Origin: Pseudomonas sp. PH1b
GTDB taxonomy: Bacteria > Pseudomonadota > Gammaproteobacteria > Pseudomonadales > Pseudomonadaceae
NCBI RefSeq assembly: GCF_000633395.1
Contig: NZ_AYMU01000012.1
Span: 1 to 64,000 of the forward strand
Direction: 5' to 3'
DNA length: 64,000 nucleotides
Below are positions 16,720 to 26,398 of this stretch, piece after piece. The notes beneath the pieces were generated by a model. The model ran no database searches. It saw only the letters and a program-made list of their open reading frames with translations, and was not told the DNA's origin. How positions within the stretch are numbered: position 1 is the stretch's first letter; each line of letters begins with the position of its first letter. Made by a program: the position numbers and the translations under genes.

Positions 16720-17595
16720 ATGAGCCAATCCATCAAACAACGCCTTGAAAGCAGCCTGTCCAGCGCCACCGCGTCGGGCCGGGCGATTGCCAGCTACATG
16801 CTGGCCAACCTCTATGAGCTGCCCTTCCAGACCGCCGCCGACATCGCCGAAAAACTCGGCGTCAGCGAGTCCAGCGTCGGCCGGTTCTGCCGCGCCATCG
16901 GCTACAGCCATTTCAAGGATTTGAAAAACGACCTGAAGAACGACCTCGGCGAAGGCCCGTGGCTGGTGGGCGACCGCCTGCAGGAATTTCGCCAGCAGCC
17001 CAACCCGGCGGCCCAGGGCCTGCCCCGCAGCTTCGAGCTGGAAGTGGCGGCGCTGGTCAAGGTCTACGAATACAGCCTGACCCCGGCCTGGCAGACCGTG
17101 GTCCAGCGCCTGGCCAGCCGGCGCCGGGTGTATGTGGCGGGGTTCCAGACCGAGCGCGGCATCGCCGCCTCCATGGTCCATCTGCTGCAATACCTGCGCG
17201 ACGGCGTGCACCTGGTGGACGGCTCCGCCGGGCATTTCGCCGACGTGCTGCTGAGCCCCGCCGAAGACTGCGCCCTGGTGGTGTTCGAGGCCCGGCGCTA
17301 TTCGCGCCACGCCCTGACCCTGTGCCACAAGGCCCGCGAGGCGGGGATTCCGGTGACCCTGGTCACCGACACCTTCTGCGACTGGGCCGAGCAGAACGCC
17401 GACGAGGTGTTCCGCGTGCCCACCGAGTTCAACCTGTTTTGGGAATCCACCGCGGCCATGCTGTCGCTGGTGCACCTCTTGATCAACGAGGTGTGCAAGC
17501 ACCTGGGACCCGAGGTGGAAAAACGCCTGGAAGCCACCGCCGCCCTGCATAACGAATTTGTTGGCTACACATCGTCCACCCGCGCAAAACAATAA
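16720..17595 (+). CDS. RpiR-family transcriptional regulator (HTH plus SIS domain)
   Basis: A 291-residue regulator with an N-terminal RpiR helix-turn-helix (about 1-80; AADIAEKLGVSESSVGRFCR) and a C-terminal SIS domain (about 115-260) that in the family usually binds sugar phosphates or, in amino-acid clusters, another ligand. It is first in a run of six same-strand genes for D-lysine uptake and oxidation and diverges from dpkA, so it probably controls both. No strong Shine-Dalgarno site is seen before the ATG, which falls nine bases after the inverted repeat, consistent with autoregulation. Confidence 0.88.
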   Translation: MSQSIKQRLESSLSSATASGRAIASYMLANLYELPFQTAADIAEKLGVSESSVGRFCRAIGYSHFKDLKNDLKNDLGEGPWLVGDRLQEFRQQPNPAAQGLPRSFELEVAALVKVYEYSLTPAWQTVVQRLASRRRVYVAGFQTERGIAASMVHLLQYLRDGVHLVDGSAGHFADVLLSPAEDCALVVFEARRYSRHALTLCHKAREAGIPVTLVTDTFCDWAEQNADEVFRVPTEFNLFWESTAAMLSLVHLLINEVCKHLGPEVEKRLEATAALHNEFVGYTSSTRAKQ

Positions 17596-17611
17596 ATAAC
17601 CGAGGTGCTCC

Positions 17612-18364
17612 ATGAACAACGTCCTTCGCTTCGCCGGCGCCTGCGCCCTGGTCATCGGCGCTTGCACCGCCCAGGCTGAAACCCTGAAGATCGCCACCGA
17701 AGGCGCCTACCCGCCCTTCAACTACGTGGACTCCAACAACCAGCTGCACGGCTTCGACGTGGACATCGCCAATGCCCTGTGCAAGCAGATGCAGGTCGAG
17801 TGCCAGATCGTCGCCCAGGACTGGGAAGGCATCATCCCGGCGCTGCTGGCGAAGAAATACGACGCCGTGGTGGCCTCGATGATCGCCACCGACGAACGCA
17901 AGAAAAAGATCGCCTTCAGCAACCACTACTACCGCACCCCGCTGTCGGTGGCGGTGGCCAAGGACTCGGACATCAGCGACGCCCAGACCAACTTCAAGGG
18001 CCGCACCGTGGGCGCCCAGGCCTCCTCGACCCAGGCCATCTACGCCGAGGACCACTACGGCCCGGCCGGCGCCGACGTGAAGTTCTACCCGACCCTCGAC
18101 GAAGCCAACAGCGACCTGGCGGCCGGGCGCGTGGATGGGGTGATCGCCGACAAGTTCCCGCTGCTGGCCTGGGCCGAAAGCGCCGGCAAGGACTGCTGCA
18201 AGATCATCGGTGACGTCAACGGCACCACCGCCGATGCCTCGATCGCCGTGCGCAAGGAAGACAACGCCCTGCGCGAGCGCCTGAACAAGGCCCTGGACGC
18301 GATCGTCGCCGACGGCACCTACAAGCAGATCTCCAGCCGCTACTTCGCCTTCGACATCTACTGA
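17612..18364 (+). CDS. ABC transporter periplasmic lysine/arginine/ornithine-type binding protein
   Basis: A 250-residue family 3 solute-binding protein. The signal peptide ends near residue 22 (CTAQA). The family signature GFDVDIANALCKQM is at about 47-60, and the ligand arm DAVVASMIATDERKK binds the amino-acid carboxylate in homologues. GAGGTG precedes the ATG. It lies 16 bases after the regulator. The cluster context points to D-lysine or another basic amino acid as substrate. Confidence 0.9.
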   Translation: MNNVLRFAGACALVIGACTAQAETLKIATEGAYPPFNYVDSNNQLHGFDVDIANALCKQMQVECQIVAQDWEGIIPALLAKKYDAVVASMIATDERKKKIAFSNHYYRTPLSVAVAKDSDISDAQTNFKGRTVGAQASSTQAIYAEDHYGPAGADVKFYPTLDEANSDLAAGRVDGVIADKFPLLAWAESAGKDCCKIIGDVNGTTADASIAVRKEDNALRERLNKALDAIVADGTYKQISSRYFAFDIY

Positions 18365-18450
18365 CCGGCCGCCTTTACCGCTGCCTAAGCCCCGCGTTCC
18401 CCCGAGCGCGGCGGCGCCCTGCACGGTTCATTCTTCCAGAGGGTTCGCGC

Positions 18451-19170
18451 ATGTTCGAACAGCTGTCACTCCTGTCCTTCGCCAGCGGCGGCTGGGGCTC
18501 GGCCCTGCTCGCCGGGGCCCTGGTGACCATCGCCCTGGCCCTGGCCTGCGTGCCCATCGGCCTGCCCCTGGGCTTGCTGGTGGCCCTGGCCGCACGCTCG
18601 AAAAACCGCTGGGCGCGGGCCTGGGCCACGACCTTTTCCACGGTGTTTCGCGGCCTGCCGGAGCTGTTGACGCTGTTGATCATCTACTACGGCTGCCAGA
18701 TTGCAGCGCAGAAAATCCTCGGTGCCCTGGGCTACCCCGGTGAAGTGGCGATCAACACCTTCGTCGCCGCGATGATCGCCTTCAGCCTGGTGTTCGCCGC
18801 CTTCTCCAGCGAGATCTGGCTGGCGGCGTTCAAGACCCTGCCCAAGGGCCAGTACGAAGCCGCCAGCGCCCTGAGCCTGTCGCGCCGTACCACCTTCACC
18901 CGGGTGCTGCTGCCGCAACTGACCCGCATCGCCCTGCCCGGCCTTTCCAACAACTGGCTGTCGCTGCTCAAGGACACCTCCCTGGTGTCGACCATTTCCC
19001 TGGTGGACCTGATGCGCCAGACCAACCTCGCGGTCAGCGTGACCAAGGAACCCATGCTGTTCTACAGCGTGGCGTGCTTTGGCTACCTGTTCTTCTCGGC
19101 GCTGTCGGGGCACTTGTTCAGCTTTCTTGAACGGCGCTTCAACCGTGCGCAACGGAGCCTGCAACCATGA
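18451..19170 (+). CDS. Amino-acid ABC transporter permease (HisQ/GltJ type)
   Basis: A 239-residue inner-membrane permease with about five hydrophobic helices. The EAA loop that docks the ATPase (QYEAASALSLSRRTTFTRVLLPQ) is at about 132-155. Its stop overlaps the start of the second permease by four bases (ATGA), so the two form a coupled heterodimer pair. Confidence 0.9.
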   Translation: MFEQLSLLSFASGGWGSALLAGALVTIALALACVPIGLPLGLLVALAARSKNRWARAWATTFSTVFRGLPELLTLLIIYYGCQIAAQKILGALGYPGEVAINTFVAAMIAFSLVFAAFSSEIWLAAFKTLPKGQYEAASALSLSRRTTFTRVLLPQLTRIALPGLSNNWLSLLKDTSLVSTISLVDLMRQTNLAVSVTKEPMLFYSVACFGYLFFSALSGHLFSFLERRFNRAQRSLQP

Positions 19171-19877
19171 GCCTGGATGACCTGCTGAACCTGTTCCTCA
19201 ACCAGGAACTGCTGGAACGCTACGGCCCGCGCTTTATCGACGGCCTGCTGGTGACCGCCAAGCTGGTGGCGATTTCCTTCAGCCTGGGCGCCGTGCTCGG
19301 CCTGCTGATCGCCCTCGGGCGGCTGTCCAGCAATCGTTTCCTGCGGCGCTTCACCGGGGCCTATGTGTACTTCTTCCGCGGCTCGCCGCTGCTGGCCCAG
19401 CTGTTCATGCTGTATTACGGCCTGGGCTCGTTCAAAGGCTTCTGGCAGGACGTGGGCCTGTGGTGGTTCTTCCGCGACGCCTGGTTCTGCACCCTGCTGG
19501 CCTTCACCCTGAACACCGCCGCCTACCAGGCGGAGATCCTGCGCGGCAGCCTGCTGGCCGTAGCCCAGGGGCAGCGCGAAGCCTGCAAGGCCCTGAGCCT
19601 GTCGCGCTGGACCGCGTTTCGCAAAGTGATACTGCCGCAGTCGCTGCTGATCGCCATCGGGCCTCTGGGCAACGAGCTGATTTTGATGATCAAGGCCAGC
19701 GCCATCGCCTCCCTGGTGACCATCTACGACCTGATGGGAGTGACCAAACTGGCCTTCTCCCGCAGCTTCGATTTCCAGATCTACCTGTGGGCCGCGGTGC
19801 TCTACCTGCTGATCGTCGAAGTGGTGCGGCGCAGCCTCAAGTACCTGGAAGGCCGCCTGGGCCGGCACCTGAACTGA
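19167..19877 (+). CDS. Amino-acid ABC transporter permease (HisM/GltK type)
   Basis: A 236-residue inner-membrane permease, partner of the preceding gene. The EAA loop QREACKALSLSRWTAFRKVILPQ lies at about 133-155, with FRGSPLLAQLFMLYYG at about 71. It completes a heterodimeric channel used with the ATPase at 21182. Confidence 0.9.
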   Translation: MSLDDLLNLFLNQELLERYGPRFIDGLLVTAKLVAISFSLGAVLGLLIALGRLSSNRFLRRFTGAYVYFFRGSPLLAQLFMLYYGLGSFKGFWQDVGLWWFFRDAWFCTLLAFTLNTAAYQAEILRGSLLAVAQGQREACKALSLSRWTAFRKVILPQSLLIAIGPLGNELILMIKASAIASLVTIYDLMGVTKLAFSRSFDFQIYLWAAVLYLLIVEVVRRSLKYLEGRLGRHLN

Positions 19878-19923
19878 ACCCTTTAGCGGGCCGCCGCGCG
19901 GCCCCTGTCATAAGGACTGAACC

Positions 19924-21165
19924 ATGCATTGCCAAACCCTCGTTCTGGGCGCCGGGATCATCGGCGTCAGCAGCGCCCTGCACCTGCAGGCCCGCGGCCG
20001 CCAAGTAGTGCTGCTGGACCGCCAGCCTCCGGGCAACGGCACCAGCCACGGCAACGCCGGGCTGATCGAACGCGCCAGCGTGATTCCCTACGCCTTCCCC
20101 CGGGAAGTGACCAAGCTGGTGCGCTACGGCCTCAACCAGCAATCGGACGTGCGCTACAGCCTGCGCCACCTGCCCAAGGCCGGCCCCTGGCTGCTGCAAT
20201 ACTGGCGCCACTCCTCGCCCAAGGGCCTGGCCGCCGCCACCCGCGCCATGCTGCCGCTGATTGAACGCTGCGTCACCGAACACCTGGCCCTGGCCCGCCC
20301 GGCCAACATGCTGGAGCTGATCGCCGACGGCGGCTGGCTCGAAGCCTTCAACGACCAGCAAGCCTTCGACTTCGCCCAGCGCGCCGCCGCCGACCTGCGG
20401 GACTACGAGCTCAACTACCGGGTACTGGACCGCGCCGAACTCTTGACCCTGGAACCCGGCCTGCACCCCGACACAGTGGGCGGCCTGCACTGGCTCGACC
20501 CCAAGACCGTGAGCGACCCCGGCGGCCTGACCCGGGGCTACGCCGAACTGTTCAAGCAGCGCGGCGGCCAATTCGTCATCGGTGATGCCCTGACCCTGAC
20601 CCAGATCGAAGGCAGCTGGCAGGTGCAGAGCGAACTCGGCCCGATCAGCGCCCAGGAAGTGGTGGTGGCCCTGGGCCCGCAAGCCAGCGGCATCTTCGAG
20701 CCCCTGGGCTACCGCATTCCCCTGGCGATCAAGCGCGGCTACCACATGCACTACGCCGCCGTGCCCGGCACCCGCCTGCAGCACCCGATCCTCGACCCGG
20801 TGGGTGGCTACGTCCTGGCACCGATGGTGGGCGGCATCCGCCTGACCACCGGCATCGAATTCGCCGACCGCGACGACCCGATCAACGAAATCCAACTGCG
20901 CCGCTGCGAAGCCCTGGCCCGAAACTTCTACCCCCTGGGCGAACGCCTCGACGCCGAACCCTGGCTGGGCCGCCGCCCGTGCCTGCCGGACATGTGCCCC
21001 GTGATCGGCCCCGCCCCGCGCCACCCTGGCCTGTGGTTCAACTTCGGCCACGCCCACCACGGCCTGACCCTGGGCCCGGTGAGCGGCCAACTGCTGGCGC
21101 AGATGGTCACCGGCGAAACCCCGTTTACCGACCCCACCCCTTACCGCGCCGAGCGCTTCAACTGA
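19924..21165 (+). CDS. amaD: FAD-dependent D-amino-acid (D-lysine) dehydrogenase/oxidase
   Basis: A 413-residue DAO-family flavoprotein. The N-terminal dinucleotide fold begins [18 protein letters not shown] (residues 8-25), followed by a [10 protein letters not shown] motif near 40. The C-terminal FAD contact is [12 protein letters not shown] at about 377. Set among lysine-type transport genes and dpkA, it matches P. putida AmaD, which converts D-lysine to the keto acid that cyclises to Delta1-piperideine-2-carboxylate for DpkA. AAGGA lies nine bases before the ATG. It sits inside the transporter operon, between the permeases and the ATPase. Confidence 0.87.
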   Translation: MHCQTLVLGAGIIGVSSALHLQARGRQVVLLDRQPPGNGTSHGNAGLIERASVIPYAFPREVTKLVRYGLNQQSDVRYSLRHLPKAGPWLLQYWRHSSPKGLAAATRAMLPLIERCVTEHLALARPANMLELIADGGWLEAFNDQQAFDFAQRAAADLRDYELNYRVLDRAELLTLEPGLHPDTVGGLHWLDPKTVSDPGGLTRGYAELFKQRGGQFVIGDALTLTQIEGSWQVQSELGPISAQEVVVALGPQASGIFEPLGYRIPLAIKRGYHMHYAAVPGTRLQHPILDPVGGYVLAPMVGGIRLTTGIEFADRDDPINEIQLRRCEALARNFYPLGERLDAEPWLGRRPCLPDMCPVIGPAPRHPGLWFNFGHAHHGLTLGPVSGQLLAQMVTGETPFTDPTPYRAERFN

Positions 21166-21181
21166 CCGACGGAGAACCGCC

Positions 21182-21970
21182 ATGCAGACCCAGACCGCCC
21201 CGCTTCCCGCCGCGCCCGCCGTTGCCACCGACCACCGCGAAGTGGCGATCGATATTGCCGGGTTGAACAAGTTCTACGGCGCCTTCCACGTCCTGCACAA
21301 CATCGACCTCAAAGTGCGCCAGGGCGAACGCATCGTCCTCTGCGGGCCTTCCGGCTCCGGCAAATCCACCCTGATCCGCTGCATCAACCGCCTGGAGATT
21401 GCCGAAAAAGGCCGCATCCTGGTGGACCGCACCGACCTATCGCAAAACACCCGCGAAGCCGCCCAGGTGCGCAGCCAAGTGGGCATGGTGTTCCAGCACT
21501 TCAACCTGTTCCCGCACATGAGCGTGCTGGACAACTGCACCCTGGCACCGATGACCGTGCGCGGGTTGTCGCGGAAAAAGGCTGAAGAACTGGCGCGGGG
21601 GTTTCTGGCCAAGGTGGGGATTGAGAATCAGGCGGATAAGTACCCCAGCCAGCTTTCTGGCGGGCAGCAACAGCGCGTAGCGATTGCTCGGGCGTTGTGC
21701 ATGGAGCCGAAGATTATGTTGTTTGATGAACCGACCTCGGCGCTGGACCCGGAGATGGTGAGTGAGGTGCTGGATGTGATGGTGAAGCTGGCCGGCAGCG
21801 GCATGACCATGTTGTGCGTGACCCATGAGATGGGGTTTGCAAGGCAGGTGGCGGAGCGGGTGTTGTTTTTGGATGGGGGGCGGATTGTGGAAGATGCGCC
21901 GCCGGAGGCGTTTTTTGGGGCGCCGAAGAGTGAGAGGGCTAAGGCGTTTCTCGCGCAGATTGTGCATTGA
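21182..21970 (+). CDS. Amino-acid ABC transporter ATP-binding protein
   Basis: A 262-residue ATPase with Walker [10 protein letters not shown] (about 56), Q-loop, signature LSGGQQQR (about 157), Walker [15 protein letters not shown] (about 177) and the H-switch [11 protein letters not shown]. It energises the two permeases upstream. It has about 20 extra N-terminal residues rich in Ala/Thr/Pro before the domain. GGAG precedes the ATG. From about position 21590 the codon use becomes markedly less C/G-ending than in the operon before it, just ahead of the AT-rich insert. Confidence 0.9.
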   Translation: MQTQTAPLPAAPAVATDHREVAIDIAGLNKFYGAFHVLHNIDLKVRQGERIVLCGPSGSGKSTLIRCINRLEIAEKGRILVDRTDLSQNTREAAQVRSQVGMVFQHFNLFPHMSVLDNCTLAPMTVRGLSRKKAEELARGFLAKVGIENQADKYPSQLSGGQQQRVAIARALCMEPKIMLFDEPTSALDPEMVSEVLDVMVKLAGSGMTMLCVTHEMGFARQVAERVLFLDGGRIVEDAPPEAFFGAPKSERAKAFLAQIVH

Positions 21971-22390
21971 AAAAATCTGAAAATTATGGAACGAACATGA
22001 GCTCTCACCACAACTACAAGCGGCATCACTCCCCCGAAACAAGGACCTAAAAATGCCGCTAAAATATCCACTGCACACCGAGGCAACACTCTTAAAATTG
22101 ATTCATCTTCACCGTCAGAAGTAGACCTTCATCAGTAGATGATAGGAGCCTCTGACTCTTTATATCCACAAGAGTTTAAAAACTAGGCTTCAGGTGAATC
22201 ATAATTTCTCTTATGTCCATTTGGCTCGCTACATAGCGCGAGCTATATCTATACACATCTGGACAGCCTAGATAGCAGTTGAAAGCTGTATGCCTCCCTG
22301 TTCAGCGCGCCAGTGATGCGCAAAGCTGATAAACCAATGGCTTCAATGAAGTCATTTTGATAGCATAACTTGAGGTCACTAAAAACAAGG
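21971..22390. other. AT-rich intergenic DNA at the left edge of the insert
   Basis: About 420 bases with no convincing gene, RNA or REP element. Base composition drops sharply compared with the operon to the left. A six-pair hairpin GCTCGC/GCGAGC at 22224-22243 is the only structure noticed. The promoter of the following gene must lie here; I could not place it. Confidence 0.5.
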
Positions 22391-25219
22391 ATGCTAGACT
22401 TGAAAAAAATGAATTGGCTCCATCTATCAGATTTTCATTTTGGGAAGAACGCTTTTCAACAAGAGTTTATAGCCAGTAAGATATTAGACCACGTAGAAAA
22501 TTTCAGAGAGAAAGAAGTCGAGCCTAACTTGATTTTTATTACCGGCGACATTTCTAACTCTGGAAAACCAGAAGAATTTGAAAAGTTCAATGAAGTGGTT
22601 ATGGACCCGTTGATCAGAATGCTGGGAAATGAATTCAAGGATCGGATATTCGTAGTACCAGGCAACCACGACCTATCTCGAAAAGTAAATAAGGGCTTCA
22701 GCAGAGAGATATTCCTTAATACTGAAGAAGGACTATTCGAGCCGACTGTCGAATCGCTAGAAGAGCGGCAAATGTTAAACGCGCGCTTCGATAATTTCTC
22801 GCAACAGTTAAACTTCACAAACTCCCATGAAATTTTCTTTCAAAAAGGCTGCTTCGTTCAAAAGCTAAAAATCAACAGTATCGAGCTAGGTATTATTGGA
22901 ATAAACACCGCGTGGTTATGTCGGGATGAATTTGACAAAGGCAAACTCTCGCCGGGAGTTGCTCTAATAAGGAATGCTCTGGAAGAAATTCAAGAGTGCG
23001 ATGTAAAGATTGTACTAGGCCATCACCCGCTTGAATGGTTTGCCCCAAACCACTCAACCCCTATAAAGTCATTATTCGGCTCCAATAATATAATCTATCT
23101 ACACGGACACATGCATTCATCTTGGGCTGAACCATCATATGGTGCTGGACAAGAGTTTCTAGCAATTCAAACAGGCGCGGCCTATCAAGCACCTGAGGGA
23201 AGCAAGTGGAAAAATGGCCTGTTGTGGGCGAAGCTTGACCTAGAGGAAGGTCAAGTTAGTCTGCAACCGCACGAATGGAGTCATGAAGCTCAAAGTTGGA
23301 TGTTGGCGGGCGGTAACCTTCACGATGCGCACAGGGATGGTGCTTGGTGGAATTACGATATACCTAAGAAACAATTAAAAAAAACATCACCCAAAAAAAA
23401 TGTTCGCCTTCCAGGTGGTTGGGCAACAGCTGACTTAGACTCTCTGAACCAATACTTAGAGCCCCTCAGCGACGCAGCAGCTCTTGCATATTTCGATGGA
23501 GCAACTCCAGATTGGAAGGTTGCGCTTTCCACATCGATTCCAAGAAGAGAAATTGTCACAAAAATAAAAAACACTTATCTTTCATCATACAGCTCATCTG
23601 AAACTACTATTTGTGCCATATTAGCAGCAGGGTGTGAAGGTAAAACCACAGCCCTACTTCAGTCAGCCTATGAAATAGTGTCTGAAAAAAATGATAAAAA
23701 AATACTAATCCGAACAAACAATATCAGGCCATTTGAAGTAGAACAACTTTACCAAACTCTAAAATCACACCATAGTTGGCTCATCGTAATAGACGAAGGA
23801 GACCAAGAAGCAAAAAAAATCCTTAACTTTATTGAGACACGCCCTGAAGAATTGCATGGAGAAATTGACTTCTTAATAGCTAGTCGCGACTCTGACTGGA
23901 AGTCCTCTGGAGCGGCAACATTACCCTGGGGATACGCTTCCACTTATAAAGAGATTATCTTAAAAGATCTAAGCGCTAAAGATGCAAACGATATAGTTGA
24001 TGCTTGGAGTTCTTACGGCCCCTCTGGTCTTGGGGCAGAACTAGCAGAACTAGATCACGAAACAAGAGTTGAAAAGTTGCGATACTATGCTAAAAAAGAG
24101 TCTAAAGGGAGTTCAGGAGCTTTCTTTGGTGCATTGCTGTTATGCCGCCACGGAGGAGATCTTCTCGATCATGCTCACTCAATGCTAGAGCGTTTAGATC
24201 AAATAAAAATAAACGATGAAAAAAGTCTAAAAGATGCTCTCGGCTATATCGCTGCGATGCACTCTGAAAACTTTGACAAGCTTAACTTTGACGCTCTTGC
24301 AGCCGTCCTCAATTTATCGATACCAAAACTCCAGAAAGAAGTAATACGAAAGCTAGGCCAAGAGGCAGCAGCTACAACAACAGCAACAGCCATATTTACA
24401 CGACACAAGTATATTGCTGACGCGATTGTCGAAATACTGGAAGTCAAATACGACAAAGACATCACAGAGTTCTTTACCGACCTTGCTTTAAGCGAATTAG
24501 AACGCAGCAAAGAAACAAAAATTCTCAACATCAACTTCTGGCGCTTTGATCTAGCCGACTCTTTATTCAACTCAGGAAAAAATCGACTTGCCATTAATCT
24601 AGCAGAAAAGCTTTTCCAAGCAGACCAAAACAACCCTTTCCTGTTGACAAAGCTTGCATACTTTTATCGAAAGAACGAAAACTCTCAGAGTGCAATCGAA
24701 TTAATCAGAGATTTTCAATACACTCCAAAACACCGAGCTTTTTTCTTTGAATGGGCAGTATGCGAAGGTACCGAACGCAACTACTTGGAAAATGCTCTAC
24801 TAGCAACTTATGCAATTTCCGACGACGCAGACTCAAACCAATTAAATATTGACGAAGCAGTCATGATGCTAAACGGGCTTTCAAGTTGTTACTCTCGTTT
24901 ATATAGAGAGCTAGGAGACCCCATATTTGAAGAAGCAGGTGAAGCCTCACTATCTCTACTTAGTATCTTCTTAAACTCCCGCCCTTCTAAAAGAGGAAAG
25001 ACAAATGTTCCCAGCTTTCTAAAGCGGGTAGATAGAAAGCGAGCTAAGCTTTACGAGCGAAAACATGCTATCGAAAAAATCAAACAAACTGGCATCCATT
25101 TAAAAAAGTACTCAATCAACCCGAGCGTCGGAAAGTTAGTAAATATTGAAAATTGTATATTTGAAAACCTTTCACTACTAACTCAAAACCTAGAGCGGAT
25201 TGATTCTAGCAAAAGCTAG
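22391..25219 (+). CDS. Metallophosphoesterase-STAND-like NTPase-helical repeat fusion, candidate anti-phage defence protein
   Basis: A 942-residue protein not recognised as a named family. Residues 8-290 form a calcineurin-like phosphoesterase with a complete two-metal site: D14-x-H16, GD53, GN92-H93-D, GH211-H and GH240-x-H242. Residues about 395-640 form a P-loop NTPase with Walker A AAGCEGKTT (K418, first Gly replaced by Ala), Walker B LIVIDE (D468, E469) and a sensor-like LIASRDSDW near 498, as in STAND ATPases. The C-terminal 300 residues are helical with TPR-like spacing (NPFLLTKLAYFYRKNENSQSA). The layout of effector, switch ATPase and repeat sensor is that of STAND defence proteins. 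AT-rich codons mark it as transferred. The start could also be ATG 22409, giving MNWLHLSDFHFG, or TTG 22370. Confidence 0.8.
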   Translation: MLDLKKMNWLHLSDFHFGKNAFQQEFIASKILDHVENFREKEVEPNLIFITGDISNSGKPEEFEKFNEVVMDPLIRMLGNEFKDRIFVVPGNHDLSRKVNKGFSREIFLNTEEGLFEPTVESLEERQMLNARFDNFSQQLNFTNSHEIFFQKGCFVQKLKINSIELGIIGINTAWLCRDEFDKGKLSPGVALIRNALEEIQECDVKIVLGHHPLEWFAPNHSTPIKSLFGSNNIIYLHGHMHSSWAEPSYGAGQEFLAIQTGAAYQAPEGSKWKNGLLWAKLDLEEGQVSLQPHEWSHEAQSWMLAGGNLHDAHRDGAWWNYDIPKKQLKKTSPKKNVRLPGGWATADLDSLNQYLEPLSDAAALAYFDGATPDWKVALSTSIPRREIVTKIKNTYLSSYSSSETTICAILAAGCEGKTTALLQSAYEIVSEKNDKKILIRTNNIRPFEVEQLYQTLKSHHSWLIVIDEGDQEAKKILNFIETRPEELHGEIDFLIASRDSDWKSSGAATLPWGYASTYKEIILKDLSAKDANDIVDAWSSYGPSGLGAELAELDHETRVEKLRYYAKKESKGSSGAFFGALLLCRHGGDLLDHAHSMLERLDQIKINDEKSLKDALGYIAAMHSENFDKLNFDALAAVLNLSIPKLQKEVIRKLGQEAAATTTATAIFTRHKYIADAIVEILEVKYDKDITEFFTDLALSELERSKETKILNINFWRFDLADSLFNSGKNRLAINLAEKLFQADQNNPFLLTKLAYFYRKNENSQSAIELIRDFQYTPKHRAFFFEWAVCEGTERNYLENALLATYAISDDADSNQLNIDEAVMMLNGLSSCYSRLYRELGDPIFEEAGEASLSLLSIFLNSRPSKRGKTNVPSFLKRVDRKRAKLYERKHAIEKIKQTGIHLKKYSINPSVGKLVNIENCIFENLSLLTQNLERIDSSKS

Positions 25220-25241
25220 TCCCCACAGAAAAAACCAATGT

Positions 25242-25265
25242 CCGAGGCGAAAAAAATCGCCTCGG
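25242..25265. terminator. Perfect hairpin after the metallophosphoesterase-NTPase gene
   Basis: CCGAGGCG (25242-25249) pairs perfectly with CGCCTCGG (25258-25265) around an A-rich loop, 22 bases past the stop codon. No T-run follows on the plus strand, so termination is only probable. Confidence 0.5.
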
Positions 25266-26116
25266 CCCTTCAAGTCGGCCTCAAACCACATATTGCCGAT
25301 TAAACAGACCTTAAAGCCCCTACGCCCTCCACACTAAGCTTACCTTCGCCCAAAAAAACCATAACCCACCCAATAATAATTCTAATAAATAGCATTAGCT
25401 ATACCACTGAGCAGTAATCCGCCATACATTAATAGACAACATAAGATTCACGTCAATTATTTACAAACAACATCCTCTTAGAGACACTCACCAGCAGATT
25501 CCGCGTCAAAAAAATCATTACATTTACTCAACGCGCCCCCTACCAGAGACCGCCCCTACTGCATAAACATTCAGAGCCCAGCACATTTGTTTATACAAAA
25601 CTTACAAAACGACCACGACCGACAAAGAACGGGACTTTACCCACCCACCAATAATAATTATATAGACCACTTTAAAAGATCCATTATCACGCACATTACT
25701 TACCGCCCGCCCCCGTCCATACTTACGCGAAATCTTCGCACTGACGCCCCTCAAATCATATATAACTACGACTCCGCAAACGGAGATATCAAGCATGTAA
25801 AACTACGTAATTACCTGAGTAGATATTGTCATTCCGACACAACCACTTAAATAATCCCTTCAATATTCAGTTGCACCACTCACTTGTCGATACTACAGTC
25901 CCCCCCGCGAAGCAAAATCCGCGACGACCTTGGCCGGTCGAATTACAACGCAGCATCAGCGTCCACAGCACCTTTGCAGTCGCCTTTCCGGTGCCCGCGA
26001 CAGGATATTATGACGGCTGTGCGCGATGGTTCTCCGGTCGTCATAGGCGCGCACAGCAGTCATTTTCTTCGTCGTCGGCAACTCAGGTGATTGCTCCCTG
26101 CACAGGAGCTGTACCG
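25266..26116. other. AT-rich region without a supported gene
   Basis: About 850 bases. The left 600 bases are AT-rich, with scattered stops in all frames. An 87-codon open frame at 25587 has no ribosome site and no recognisable product. Composition returns to the host value at about 25900, in a stretch leading to the small conserved gene. It may be the decayed end of the insert or hold an untranslated RNA; nothing specific could be supported. Confidence 0.45.
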
Positions 26117-26398
26117 ATGATTGACCAGCCACTCTCGCGCTTTACCGCCGTCGACACCCACGACGCCAACCAAGCCGTTTTCTACCTCGACACCCAAGCC
26201 TCTCTGAACGATCTGGCCAGCAGTGCGGCCCATCGTTTCACCGTGGTGCGGGATCTGATGGACACGCTGTCCACCCTTAACCTGAAAGACATTGCCGACT
26301 GCGATCTGACGCGGGTCACCCGAGGGGTGCATCTGCTCACCCGGGAGGGTTGCGCGGTGCTGGAGGTGATTCAGTGGCGGACAGGCCAAGAGTCCTGA
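26117..26398 (+). CDS. Small conserved hypothetical protein
   Basis: A 93-residue soluble protein beginning MIDQPLSRFTAVDTHDANQA, with AGGAG eight bases before the ATG. Predicted mixed alpha/beta, no signal peptide. I do not recognise the family. Its last 60 codons are repeated, with 54 of 60 residues identical and no indels, directly after hxsA (30666-30848), which makes this the intact copy of the gene at whose 3' part the hxs island is inserted or duplicated. Confidence 0.6.
   Translation: MIDQPLSRFTAVDTHDANQAVFYLDTQASLNDLASSAAHRFTVVRDLMDTLSTLNLKDIADCDLTRVTRGVHLLTREGCAVLEVIQWRTGQES

Noticed and set aside
22224-22243. A six-pair hairpin considered as a terminator or att-like site at the left edge of the AT-rich insert
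   Set aside because: No T-run, no matching sequence found at the right edge, and the stem is short.
25239-25304. A 21-codon frame beginning MSEAKKIASALQ just after the defence candidate
   Set aside because: It overlaps the perfect hairpin at 25242-25265, which explains the sequence better; too short to support.
25587-25850. An 87-codon open frame in the AT-rich gap
   Set aside because: No ribosome-binding site, no recognisable fold, and composition no different from the surrounding non-coding DNA.
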